From positions 1-45,195 of IMG/VR virus record IMGVR_UViG_3300005253_000443: a DNA stretch of 45,195 nucleotides. The stretch is one strand, 5' to 3'. A program made the translations under genes and the position numbers. Below, one piece after another: positions 40,049-45,195 of this stretch; position 1 is the first letter of the stretch; each line of letters begins with the position of its first letter. Below the pieces are notes generated by a model. That model ran no database searches, was not told where the DNA came from, and saw only the letters and a program-made list of their open reading frames with translations. Source of the stretch: a virus.

Positions 40049-40217
40049 ATTTCATCCCCATGCGCTTCGCGAACCGGAGTAATGCAGAAAAAACTTCTGG
40101 TTCAAGATATATAGTATCAGTTGGATGGTAAAAATCATTGGCTTTTAGGATGATTCTACCATAGTTATCGAAGTCTACATATACTCCGTCACCAATATAA
40201 TCTTCGTTATCATTCAT
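40038..40217 (-). CDS. 59-aa acidic hypothetical protein
   Basis: A 59-aa protein beginning MNDNEDYIGDGVYVDFDNYG, then a hydrophobic beta/helix part and KRMGMKYEK end. The beta pattern DGVYVDFDNYGRIILKANDF is common in small phage proteins. ATG 40217 overlaps the stop of the upstream gene (ATGA). Function unknown. Confidence 0.65.
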   Translation of the reverse strand: MNDNEDYIGDGVYVDFDNYGRIILKANDFYHPTDTIYLEPEVFSALLRFAKRMGMKYEK

Positions 40218-40663
40218 GTTTTACACCTATAAGTCAAGGTTTTAACTTCTCCCTTATCAACAGGTATTATGGTCTCCTCAAAACTACATCCATCTTTTAG
40301 GGACTTTAGTTCTTCGGGGATTTTCCCGTAAAGAACCTGTAACTCAATACTTATCGGTGCAAATTCACCTTCCCAAATAAAAGTTAATTGATAATCCTTA
40401 TTGAAAGAGCTCCAATATGAATTGATATCTTTGAGTTCATCGTTCCAAATACCTAATTGTTCTTTTAGTTCTTTTCTCAATTGGTGAAGTTTTTCTACCG
40501 TGTTTATCGGGAAACGTATTGTTTCTATCAAGGTCATGAAATCTTCTTTGAACTCTTTCTCTTTGAAGTATTCAAGAAAATTGTTAAACTCTAAGATCTG
40601 TTTCCTTTTAAAGATGTTCTCTTTAATTTTTGACTCAATCTTTTCTTTTTGTTCTTTATTCAT
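40214..40663 (-). CDS. Hypothetical coiled-coil protein
   Basis: A 149-aa protein. Residues 1-95 are Lys/Glu-rich helices, the rest mixed with TFIWEGEFAPISIELQVLYG and a final beta strand with one Cys. No family recognised. It overlaps both neighbours by four bases. Confidence 0.55.
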   Translation of the reverse strand: MNKEQKEKIESKIKENIFKRKQILEFNNFLEYFKEKEFKEDFMTLIETIRFPINTVEKLHQLRKELKEQLGIWNDELKDINSYWSSFNKDYQLTFIWEGEFAPISIELQVLYGKIPEELKSLKDGCSFEETIIPVDKGEVKTLTYRCKT

Positions 40664-40842
40664 AATCCTCTCCTAAATTCATCATATTCTTTTTCTTTAT
40701 CCAATTCAAATTCATAAATTGGATAAACCGCAGTGTATTTTCTTTTCTTTGTAAATGCTCGACGAGCATTCTCAAGTGTAGAAAATACACCTAATATTGT
40801 TTCTTTAGTTGCACTCATTTCTGATAAAACAAAAACATTCAT
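40660..40842 (-). CDS. 60-aa hypothetical protein
   Basis: A 60-aa protein with pattern FSTLENARRAFTKKRKYTAV, seen in short phage proteins of the 'expected length and turn' type that read as beta-alpha-beta units with a conserved FSTLExA helix start. Function unknown. It is coupled to both neighbours by ATGA-type overlaps. Confidence 0.5.
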   Translation of the reverse strand: MNVFVLSEMSATKETILGVFSTLENARRAFTKKRKYTAVYPIYEFELDKEKEYDEFRRGL

Positions 40843-41039
40843 TCTTGTTTTTCTTCCTCTTCTTTAATTATAATAGGCTTTTTACCTATTTTACGAGGTA
40901 AAGAAATAGAACGCCCATTTGCAAAATGATGTACAATAGTGGTCATAGCCTCGCCCATCGTGTAATTTTCTCGATCACACTTAGCCCGAAATTTGTAGAA
41001 ATCATTTTCAGAAACTATCGCAAAAATCTTTTTGATCAT
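40839..41039 (-). CDS. Ribbon-helix-helix-like protein
   Basis: A 66-aa basic protein: KKIFAIVSENDFYKFRAKCD, then a second helix (MGEAMTTIVHHFANGRSI), the order strand-helix-helix of RHH DNA-binding proteins. ATG 41039 is used because GGAGG lies just before it; the longer in-frame start at 41102 lies inside the upstream gene. It may repress phage promoters such as those with dyad operators. Confidence 0.6.
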   Translation of the reverse strand: MIKKIFAIVSENDFYKFRAKCDRENYTMGEAMTTIVHHFANGRSISLPRKIGKKPIIIKEEEEKQE

Positions 41040-41040
41040 T

Positions 41041-41961
41041 TTAGAAACCTCCGTTATACCTTCGTTTTTTACTTCCTCCACGTTCATACTTATCAAATTC
41101 ACAAAGCTGATGTTGCACGTCCCTTAAGTCAAGATGTTGAAAATAATAAAAGAATGGATCGACCTTAATGTTTTCAACCATTCTCTGTGTTTCTTTAATC
41201 CATCTACGTATGTCAGAACTTACGAATCTCTTCCATTCCACTAATAGTTCTTTTGTCAATTCTATAGAATTAGGAATTTTGTCATTAGAAGCTTTCCCAT
41301 ACAATAAGCGATTCATTCCTCGTACAGCTCCAAGTCCTAATTGCGTCCAAGTAGATTTATCCCATGCCTTCTTTAAATATCTTGTACTATAGGTGAAATC
41401 AACAGTATATTGATAAGCCATAAATGGCCCTATTCCTGGAAGATCTATTAAGAGATAATATAGTTTTTCCATCGTATTGGTGCATCGAATAATCGTATCG
41501 GGTTGTGTACTCATTTTCTTTCTAATCTCAAATAAAAGGTTAAATAGATAAGAGACCTTATCAGTCCAACCATAAGAATCTGTTTTACTATTCACGATAA
41601 ATGCATTAGTAAATATTTTCTCCTTATTTTGTTGCATTTTTCTAAGTATGTTGTAAGCTTCGGTTTGATTTCCTATTAAACATTTCGCATCTTTCAGTTT
41701 CTGCAGTGTCTCTATTTTACTAATATAACGGCACATTATAATCGTTTTCCATAATTCCTGATTGTCCTCGTTTGGTTCTATTGCGTTCCTAATTATCCAT
41801 TCACTCGTCTTGTCAAGAAAACGGAATACATTACAGAAACGGTAAAATCGTAAAATACGATCTTTAGTCCACGGCTTAGGAACGCCCGCCTTTTTCAGGA
41901 CATAGATTTGATGACGTTTAAAAGCAAGCTCGCAGAATTCTCTAATTCGTTCTTTATCCAT
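41041..41961 (-). CDS. 5-hmdU kinase-helical / aGPT-pyrophosphorylase-like protein
   Basis: A 306-aa protein. The N-terminus (KRHQIYVLKKAGVPKPWTKD, then RFYRFCNVFRFLDKTSEWII, residues 15-57) is the pattern of the helical domain of 5-hmdU DNA kinases and alpha-glutamyl/putrescinyl-thymine pyrophosphorylase relatives. Residues 173-187 (DLPGIGPFMAYQYTV) form a helix-hairpin-helix as in DNA glycosylases, and GAVRGMNRLLYG (211-222) is also family-like. Members act on 5-hydroxymethylated bases already in DNA to build hypermodified bases. The exact chemistry here is unknown, and no separate kinase is recognised. Confidence 0.7.
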   Translation of the reverse strand: MDKERIREFCELAFKRHQIYVLKKAGVPKPWTKDRILRFYRFCNVFRFLDKTSEWIIRNAIEPNEDNQELWKTIIMCRYISKIETLQKLKDAKCLIGNQTEAYNILRKMQQNKEKIFTNAFIVNSKTDSYGWTDKVSYLFNLLFEIRKKMSTQPDTIIRCTNTMEKLYYLLIDLPGIGPFMAYQYTVDFTYSTRYLKKAWDKSTWTQLGLGAVRGMNRLLYGKASNDKIPNSIELTKELLVEWKRFVSSDIRRWIKETQRMVENIKVDPFFYYFQHLDLRDVQHQLCEFDKYERGGSKKRRYNGGF

Positions 41962-42160
41962 TCAGTTTCCTTTTTCTTCTCTGCTTTTTTGTGAAATGAC
42001 CTCGTGTACGGGTAGGATTTGATTCAATCCAATACATTCGTGTTAAGGTCATACCGCACTTTTTGCATTGACCTTGTGAAAATCCCCGCTTAAGTTTTAC
42101 AGTATTGGTATCGATTTCATGTACACAGATTTTGCCTATTCTATATTGGGATTCTTCCAT
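41954..42160 (-). CDS. Small zinc-finger-like basic protein
   Basis: A 68-aa protein with C, H, then CKKC (one putative zinc site, residues about 11-36) and a strongly basic C-terminus (GHFTKKQRRKRKLNG). ATG 42160 follows GGAG; it overlaps the 3' end of the glycosyltransferase gene and the next gene's start. It could bind nucleic acid as a partner of the modification enzymes on both sides. Confidence 0.6.
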   Translation of the reverse strand: MEESQYRIGKICVHEIDTNTVKLKRGFSQGQCKKCGMTLTRMYWIESNPTRTRGHFTKKQRRKRKLNG

Positions 42161-42948
42161 GTTTTTCTCCATGCTATGCGAACATTAATTCTTGATTCTT
42201 GCCAAGTGCCTGTTTCTTTTTGATATAAAGTAACAAGATCAGGAAACTTTTTGTAAAGACCAACTGCTGATTTAGATTGATTCTCCGCTGTCCTCATTTC
42301 CTTACAACCTCCAGAAGTTTGTGACCTATCATCTCGACAATAAGTATTCAAACAAAGATTCTTATGCCCGGCCTGAAGTAGGCTCAGTATAAAGTAGTAG
42401 TCAGTCATGAATGGAAAACCAGCATCACTGAATCGTATTTTACTGGTTTTGATGATGGGCATGTACAAACAGTAAACCTGAATGATGCGAGTATTAATGT
42501 CGTAGGACTTTGTCTTTTCCATACTGAATTGTCGAGCCGTTATTCCTACTACAGGAAATTCTTGACTACAGAAATGTTCTAAGTCCGTAACCATTTTTGC
42601 AAAATCATTTCTTTCCGACCGCATTCGAATATAGGTTTTTGCATCAGGTTTACTATTCAATTGTAAATCATCATCAATCATTATAAGTTTCTCGACTTCG
42701 TGATCTCTTGCGTAATCTAAGATTGCGTCTCTTGTCTCTGGTATTCCCTTACTTTTGGGAATATGTAAAAGAATTAAGCTGCATCCATATTTTAAAGCTA
42801 CTTCATTATAATTATCTTTTTCTTCCTCACGTATAAATAAAAACGTGTCCCTCATACTAACAGGATCTATATAAGCTATTGTATGGTTATCATTATATTT
42901 CATCAGACGGTTCGCTCTCCTGTAGGATGGGATTATAATCTTGCTCAT
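42136..42948 (-). CDS. GT-A glycosyltransferase, TET-associated type (putative DNA base glycosyltransferase)
   Basis: A 270-aa protein. IIIPSYRRANRLM at the start, KGIPETRDAILDYA, and MIDDDLQLNSK (D92-D94, the DxD sugar-nucleotide/metal site) fit GT-A-fold enzymes, specifically the group found with TET/JBP and base-modification genes in phages. A histidine and DD pair appear later (YCRDDRSQTSGG). It would attach a sugar to hydroxymethylated bases in DNA. AGGAGATGAT precedes the ATG. No TET/JBP dioxygenase is found, so the hydroxymethyl group probably comes from the hydroxymethylase at 28070-28951. Confidence 0.7.
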   Translation of the reverse strand: MSKIIIPSYRRANRLMKYNDNHTIAYIDPVSMRDTFLFIREEEKDNYNEVALKYGCSLILLHIPKSKGIPETRDAILDYARDHEVEKLIMIDDDLQLNSKPDAKTYIRMRSERNDFAKMVTDLEHFCSQEFPVVGITARQFSMEKTKSYDINTRIIQVYCLYMPIIKTSKIRFSDAGFPFMTDYYFILSLLQAGHKNLCLNTYCRDDRSQTSGGCKEMRTAENQSKSAVGLYKKFPDLVTLYQKETGTWQESRINVRIAWRKTWKNPNIE

Positions 42949-42960
42949 ATCATCTCCTAT

Positions 42961-43116
42961 TTAATCTTTATAGTCCCCTAAAAGTTTAGTACATTTATAA
43001 CACGACGGTATATAATCACGTTCAGTATCTACAAGTATAGGTTCACATTCATTATCTGGTTTACAATCAAGGCAATAGCGTTTATGGTTTTTAGTCCATC
43101 CTATAATATTACTCAT
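42961..43116 (-). CDS. 51-aa zinc-ribbon microprotein
   Basis: A 51-aa protein with CLDCKPDNEC and CYKC (one zinc ribbon) between a basic N-terminus and a short C-terminus. AGGAGATGAT precedes ATG 43116, and the gene overlaps the end of the membrane protein gene by four bases. It is similar in style to the zinc ribbons of the left early cluster. Function unknown. Confidence 0.65.
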   Translation of the reverse strand: MSNIIGWTKNHKRYCLDCKPDNECEPILVDTERDYIPSCYKCTKLLGDYKD

Positions 43117-43442
43117 ATCATCTCCTTCGCTAATCCAATCATGCGCCTGTGCTTGTCCTTCATTTCTTCAGCTTCTTTTTTCAATTCTACTGTTTCTTCT
43201 GTCAATGTCTTTATTTTCTCGTCACGATTTTTAAGTTGAAATTGAATGAGTTCCCCAAGTCTTTTTCCACTTTTAATTTCCCGACGCCACTGAAGTCGTT
43301 CATAATATCTACCAATAAAGAACCCAGGTAATCCAAACAGGGTGACCCCGGTATATACTAAGAGGTAAGGCAAGAGGAGAACAAGATAATGATAAGAAAC
43401 GCCGAGGATAAGCCAGACGTATTCAAGAACCATTTGCAACAT
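43113..43442 (-). CDS. Membrane protein with cytoplasmic coiled coil
   Basis: A 109-aa protein. A long hydrophobic region (about residues 5-40, one or two membrane helices) is followed by a charged coiled coil (about 55-100, RDEKIKTLTEETVELKKEAE). ATG 43442 follows AGGAGT and lies in the last codons of the upstream gene; the longer frame up to 43562 would overlap that gene. Function unknown, perhaps a membrane anchor for a phage process. Confidence 0.6.
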   Translation of the reverse strand: MLQMVLEYVWLILGVSYHYLVLLLPYLLVYTGVTLFGLPGFFIGRYYERLQWRREIKSGKRLGELIQFQLKNRDEKIKTLTEETVELKKEAEEMKDKHRRMIGLAKEMI

Positions 43443-43623
43443 TCTTAAAGGACTCCTGTATAGTATTGTAGATTTTACAAAGGACTGGAACATTCTTGCG
43501 GAAAGAACAATATTCTTTGAAATGAATTGTGGGCACAAAATGAACTGCCGACCAATTTCCACGAATGAAGTATAATATTCGCCCTTGTCTCTTAAAGACT
43601 ATGACCTTAACTTCTTCTTTCAT
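43423..43623 (-). CDS. 66-aa hypothetical protein, first of the left arm
   Basis: A 66-aa protein, beta-rich at the start (KEEVKVIVFKRQGRILYFIR). Good SD (AAGGAGAAGGAG) about ten bases before ATG 43623. It is the first gene behind the promoter at 43677-43705, so it is expressed early. No family recognised. Confidence 0.6.
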   Translation of the reverse strand: MKEEVKVIVFKRQGRILYFIRGNWSAVHFVPTIHFKEYCSFRKNVPVLCKIYNTIQESFKNVANGS

Positions 43624-43648
43624 TTTTAATATCTCCTTCTCCTTTAAA

Positions 43649-43674
43649 AGTATATAGTATAATTACTATATACT
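43649..43674. promoter_or_regulatory. Dyad operator over the left-arm transcription start
   Basis: AGTATATAGT (43649-43658) and ACTATATACT (43665-43674) are perfect 10-bp arms around six bases. The dyad covers the expected start of transcription of the left-facing promoter (near 43670), a usual place for a repressor site. Confidence 0.65.
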
Positions 43675-43676
43675 AT

Positions 43677-43705
43677 AATATAATATATATAAGGCCAGTT
43701 GTAAA
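43677..43705 (-). promoter_or_regulatory. Main left-facing promoter
   Basis: On the minus strand TTTACA (43705-43700), a 17-base spacer and TATATT (43682-43677). It is the only good sigma70-type promoter in front of the left-facing arm and lies 54 bases upstream of the first ATG. Confidence 0.7.
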
Positions 43706-43820
43706 GGCTTTTTTATAAAAATCTTTATTAGTTACAGCTAATTAAGTTAATCTATATGGGTCCACCTATGTTAGTAAAAAAGCTTGCCGTATAGCCAATT
43801 ATAAAAACGCTTTAACTTTA

Positions 43821-43849
43821 TGTATATGTATACAGCGTATACACATACA
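43821..43849. repeat. Long dyad hairpin
   Basis: TGTATATGTATAC (43821-43833) and GTATACACATACA (43837-43849) are 13-bp arms with one mismatch around AGC. It is the first dyad of the control region. Confidence 0.75.
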
Positions 43850-43954
43850 CCGATGACATCCTTAAGGGGGGGAAGCACTGTCATTTTTATTAGTTGAGAC
43901 TAAGTAATTTAATTTGTTATAGTATAAGTAATTAAATGAATTCGTGTTTAACCT

Positions 43955-43996
43955 CCATGACAATCCTTGTATGTATATTATACATACGTGTCATGG
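43955..43996. repeat. Nested dyad (cruciform-like)
   Basis: CCATGACA (43955-43962) pairs with TGTCATGG (43989-43996), and inside GTATGTAT pairs with ATACATAC around a short loop. The outer and inner arms together give about 16 bp. Confidence 0.75.
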
Positions 43997-44162
43997 CGTT
44001 ATTTGTTGTGGTGTAAGTAATTATTTACTTTCTGTGACAATGTAGTCGGCGTTTTTTTCTGTAAAACACGAGGCATATTACGCTAATTAAAATAACTTTT
44101 ATGATCGCTTTTTGTATAATTATTTACAGTGTATATAAATAGCGTATTAAGAAAATACGTCC

Positions 44163-44187
44163 AAACCCTACACGAGGTATAGGGTTT
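44163..44187. other. Hairpin with short T run
   Basis: AAACCCT and AGGGTTT (44163-44169 / about 44180-44186) flank an 11-base loop and are followed by two to three T. A weak terminator in either direction, or part of the dyad-rich region. Confidence 0.4.
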
Positions 44188-44222
44188 TACCTACTTACTT
44201 ATAGTGTAAGTAATTAAAATAG

Positions 44223-44327
44223 TGTACAAGTCATTTGTACAATTAGTATGGTGATTATACTTTTGGTATAACGCTCTTTAATTACTTACAACATAAGTAA
44301 TTAAAACATGTACAAGCCATTTGTACA
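44223..44327. repeat. Pair of TGTACAA dyads
   Basis: TGTACAAGTCATTTGTACA (44223-44241) and TGTACAAGCCATTTGTACA (44309-44327) are 19-bp near-identical dyads (one base differs), each followed by ATTARTAT. A second site type for a protein different from the one that reads the 25-bp palindromes is likely. Confidence 0.75.
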
Positions 44328-44396
44328 ATTAATATAATGATGTCTTTAATTACTTACAATACAAGTAATTAAAACATAGTTATACCAAAAGTATAA
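44255..44396. repeat. Inverted pair of TTATACTTTTGGTATAA
   Basis: TTATACTTTTGGTATAA (44255-44271) and its exact reverse complement TTATACCAAAAGTATAA (44380-44396) flank two iterons and one TGTACAA dyad. They could form a 17-bp stem across 108 bases or be two oppositely oriented sites. Confidence 0.8.
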
Positions 44397-44431
44397 TAAT
44401 TGGTATTTTTACTCCAAATAAAAAAAGCACT

Positions 44432-44528
44432 GACTACGCTGACTACAACGACTACAGGTTTTTAATTTGTTATGGTATAAGTAATTAAAAAATTTATGCG
44501 TAGTCAAATCTGTGACAGCGTAGTCAAA
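44432..44528. repeat. GACTAC short repeats and inverted GTAGTC copies
   Basis: GACTAC occurs three times with 9-bp period (44432, 44441, 44450). GCGTAGTCAAA, its inverted form, occurs at 44498-44508 and 44518-44528. They flank the iteron at 44463. Confidence 0.75.
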
Positions 44529-44684
44529 TGTGCTCTAAGGGTACTATAAAAGTAGTATAATTACTTACAGTATAAGCAATTAGCTACTTTGAATTTAAAA
44601 TAAACAAGGTTTAAAAACAAAGTAAAATCATATTCCGTAATACCCTTCCTAATCTTATTTTATCTTTACCATTCAAGACTGTAT

Positions 44685-44762
44685 TGTACCCTTATAGGGG
44701 GAAATAAAAACAATATAATTACTTACAACATAAGTAATTAGCCACCTTGTACCCTTATAGGA
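44685..44762. repeat. Direct repeat TTGTACCCTTATAGG
   Basis: The 15-mer occurs at 44685-44699 and 44748-44762, with one iteron between. The second copy runs into the very strong SD of the leader peptide at 44775. A partial inverted copy (AAGGGTAC) is at about 44537. Confidence 0.75.
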
Positions 44763-44774
44763 GGAGGAGGAATT

Positions 44775-44843
44775 ATGAATCATGTTACGAAACAAGTGTA
44801 TAGCAGTTTGCTGATTGTAATTTGTTGCTATACAAGCAATTAA
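44775..44843 (+). CDS. 22-aa leader peptide with very strong SD
   Basis: ATG 44775 is preceded by AGGAGGAGGAGG and opens a 22-codon frame ending at 44843 (MNHVTKQVYSSLLIVICCYT, then Ser-Asn). The peptide is hydrophobic in the middle. Its coding sequence contains the ninth palindrome and an inverted GTATAGCA/TGCTATAC pair, so translation could change RNA folding before the structured RNA. It could also be a chance SD in a repeat. Confidence 0.4.
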   Translation: MNHVTKQVYSSLLIVICCYTSN

Positions 44844-44965
44844 ATAGGGAATGATTTTTCTAACTTTTTTTGTATCATTCTTCCTCAATTTTTAAGTCTA
44901 TTTTTATAAATATGACCTATTTTGACTCAATCGTCATTTTTGTGTTTTTACAAGTTAAAAAAGTT

Positions 44966-44994
44966 TTGAACTGGGTCTGTACTATGTCTATACG
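44966..44994 (+). promoter_or_regulatory. Promoter candidate for the structured RNA
   Basis: TTGAAC (44966-44971), a 17-base spacer, and TATACG (44989-44994). Transcription would start near 45001 and run through the circular junction into the structured RNA and the small genes at 258 and 619. The -10 box is only moderately good. Confidence 0.5.
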
Positions 44995-45071
44995 ATCAAT
45001 ACAGACATTATTTTTTTGTTGTTTTTACTAATTTCGGTCCAGTTTCTGCATGTATATATACAGTAGATAAG

Positions 45072-45195
45072 TTAAGGGTTCCGGGCTACCGGGCAACGGT
45101 CTTAGCTGGCCGGAAAACCCTTAATGGCTTAGAGAAGGGAAAACCAAGGGATAACGGGAAGGTAGGGCGCTGAGTGATCAGCTTGCACCCATCAA
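45072..45195 (+). ncRNA. 5' part of the candidate structured RNA (repeat copy)
   Basis: Because the assembly overlaps its own start, the first 121 bases of the RNA appear again here. TTAAGGGTT (45072-45080) is the true 5' strand of the first helix, pairing with AACCCTTAA (42-50, or 45116-45124 in this copy). The rest duplicates 1-121. Confidence 0.55.
45075..45195. repeat. Terminal direct repeat, right copy
   Basis: Identical to 1-121. Bases before 45075 cannot be compared because the left copy starts at base 1. See the left copy for interpretation: the unique genome would be 45,074 bp. Confidence 0.95.

Larger units (their letters stand above)
43911..44842. repeat. Array of nine 25-bp palindromes (iterons)
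   Basis: Nine copies of TAATTACTTA-N5-TAAGTAATTA lie at about 43911, 44000, 44192, 44279, 44347, 44463, 44558, 44716 and 44818. Copies at 44279, 44347, 44558 and 44716 are symmetrical (left arm TAATTACTTACA). Those at 43911, 44000, 44463 and 44818 have a degenerate left arm (TAATTTGTT). All face the same way and are spaced 68-192 bp. This arrangement suits an initiator or a repressor binding cooperatively. A perfect tenth copy sits at 27389-27413. Confidence 0.9.
43706..45074. other. Non-coding control region, probable origin
   Basis: No convincing gene of normal size lies in these 1.37 kb between two divergent arms. It is AT-rich and full of dyads and repeats (listed separately), with a promoter at 44966-44994 leading into the structured RNA and one strong-SD leader peptide at 44775. 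Divergence of the arms, repeated palindromes and AT content make it the best candidate for the replication origin, but no DnaA-like box was identified. Confidence 0.6.

Noticed and set aside
44432-44528. Short repeats resembling a CRISPR array
   Set aside because: GACTAC units are only 6-9 bp, directly adjacent, and inverted copies are mixed in; no repeats of 23-40 bp with spacers of even length.
44673-44888. 71-codon minus-strand ORF in the control region
   Set aside because: It is built from repeats and palindromes, has no good SD and an unlikely composition; it is probably a chance frame.
1-45195. tRNA genes, integrase or repressor/attachment site of a temperate phage
   Set aside because: Reading both strands I found no T-arm/anticodon arm set and no tyrosine or serine recombinase motif, so a lytic life style is more likely.

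Overview
The window looks like the complete genome of an AT-rich tailed dsDNA phage assembled as a circle. The first 121 bases are repeated exactly at the end (1-121 = 45075-45195), so the unique length would be 45,074 bp. A terminase, HK97-type head genes, a frameshifted tail assembly chaperone pair, an 821-aa tape measure and Dit/hub-like tail tip genes point to a long non-contractile tail (siphovirus morphology). No integrase, tRNA or CRISPR array was found. Spanin-like proteins suggest a diderm host; the host cannot be named from the sequence.

Layout: two arms diverge from a 1.4 kb non-coding region at 43.6-45.07 kb and converge near 23.05 kb. The right-facing arm (+) starts with a GC-rich, highly structured, probably non-coding RNA that crosses the circular junction (about 45.0 kb to 0.6 kb) and holds a 74-codon ORF inside a 24-bp helix. 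Small early-type genes follow (0.6-2.5 kb). Two complete type II hammerhead ribozymes (1638-1700 and 2094-2155) lie among them, each placed so that cleavage would leave a 55-nt leader in front of the next start codon. A terminator and a strong sigma70-like promoter (2613-2641) then open the virion operon: packaging and portal (2.7-6.0 kb), protease/scaffold, decoration and capsid (6.4-9.1 kb), connectors (9.1-11.7 kb), tail tube, chaperones and tape measure (11.7-15.9 kb), tail tip and receptor binding (15.9-20.2 kb), lysis (20.2-21.7 kb), and LamG/baseplate-type proteins (21.7-23.1 kb).

The left-facing arm (-, 43.6 to 23.0 kb) carries DNA metabolism: family A DNA polymerase, archaeo-eukaryotic-type primase, SSB-like protein, SNF2-like and UvrD-like helicases, two PD-(D/E)XK-type nucleases and a DNA methyltransferase. 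It also carries nucleotide-pool enzymes: a deaminase-MazG fusion, a thymidylate-synthase-fold enzyme with the Asp typical of dCMP hydroxymethylase, a dATP/dGTP diphosphohydrolase-like protein and an HD phosphohydrolase. Scattered through the arm are proteins of DNA base hypermodification families: Nmad2, a 5-hmdU-kinase-helical/aGPT-pyrophosphorylase relative and a TET-associated-type glycosyltransferase. Together these predict hydroxymethylated and further decorated bases in the virion DNA. Other unusual genes are an adjacent SpeD-like (AdoMet decarboxylase) and DUF3326 pair, and a Csx16-like protein that could be a type III anti-CRISPR ring nuclease.

The 43.6-45.07 kb region contains nine copies of a 25-bp palindrome (core TAATTACTTA...TAAGTAATTA) plus several other dyads. 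It is the best candidate for the replication origin and control region. A tenth, perfect copy sits beside a left-facing promoter at 27.4 kb.
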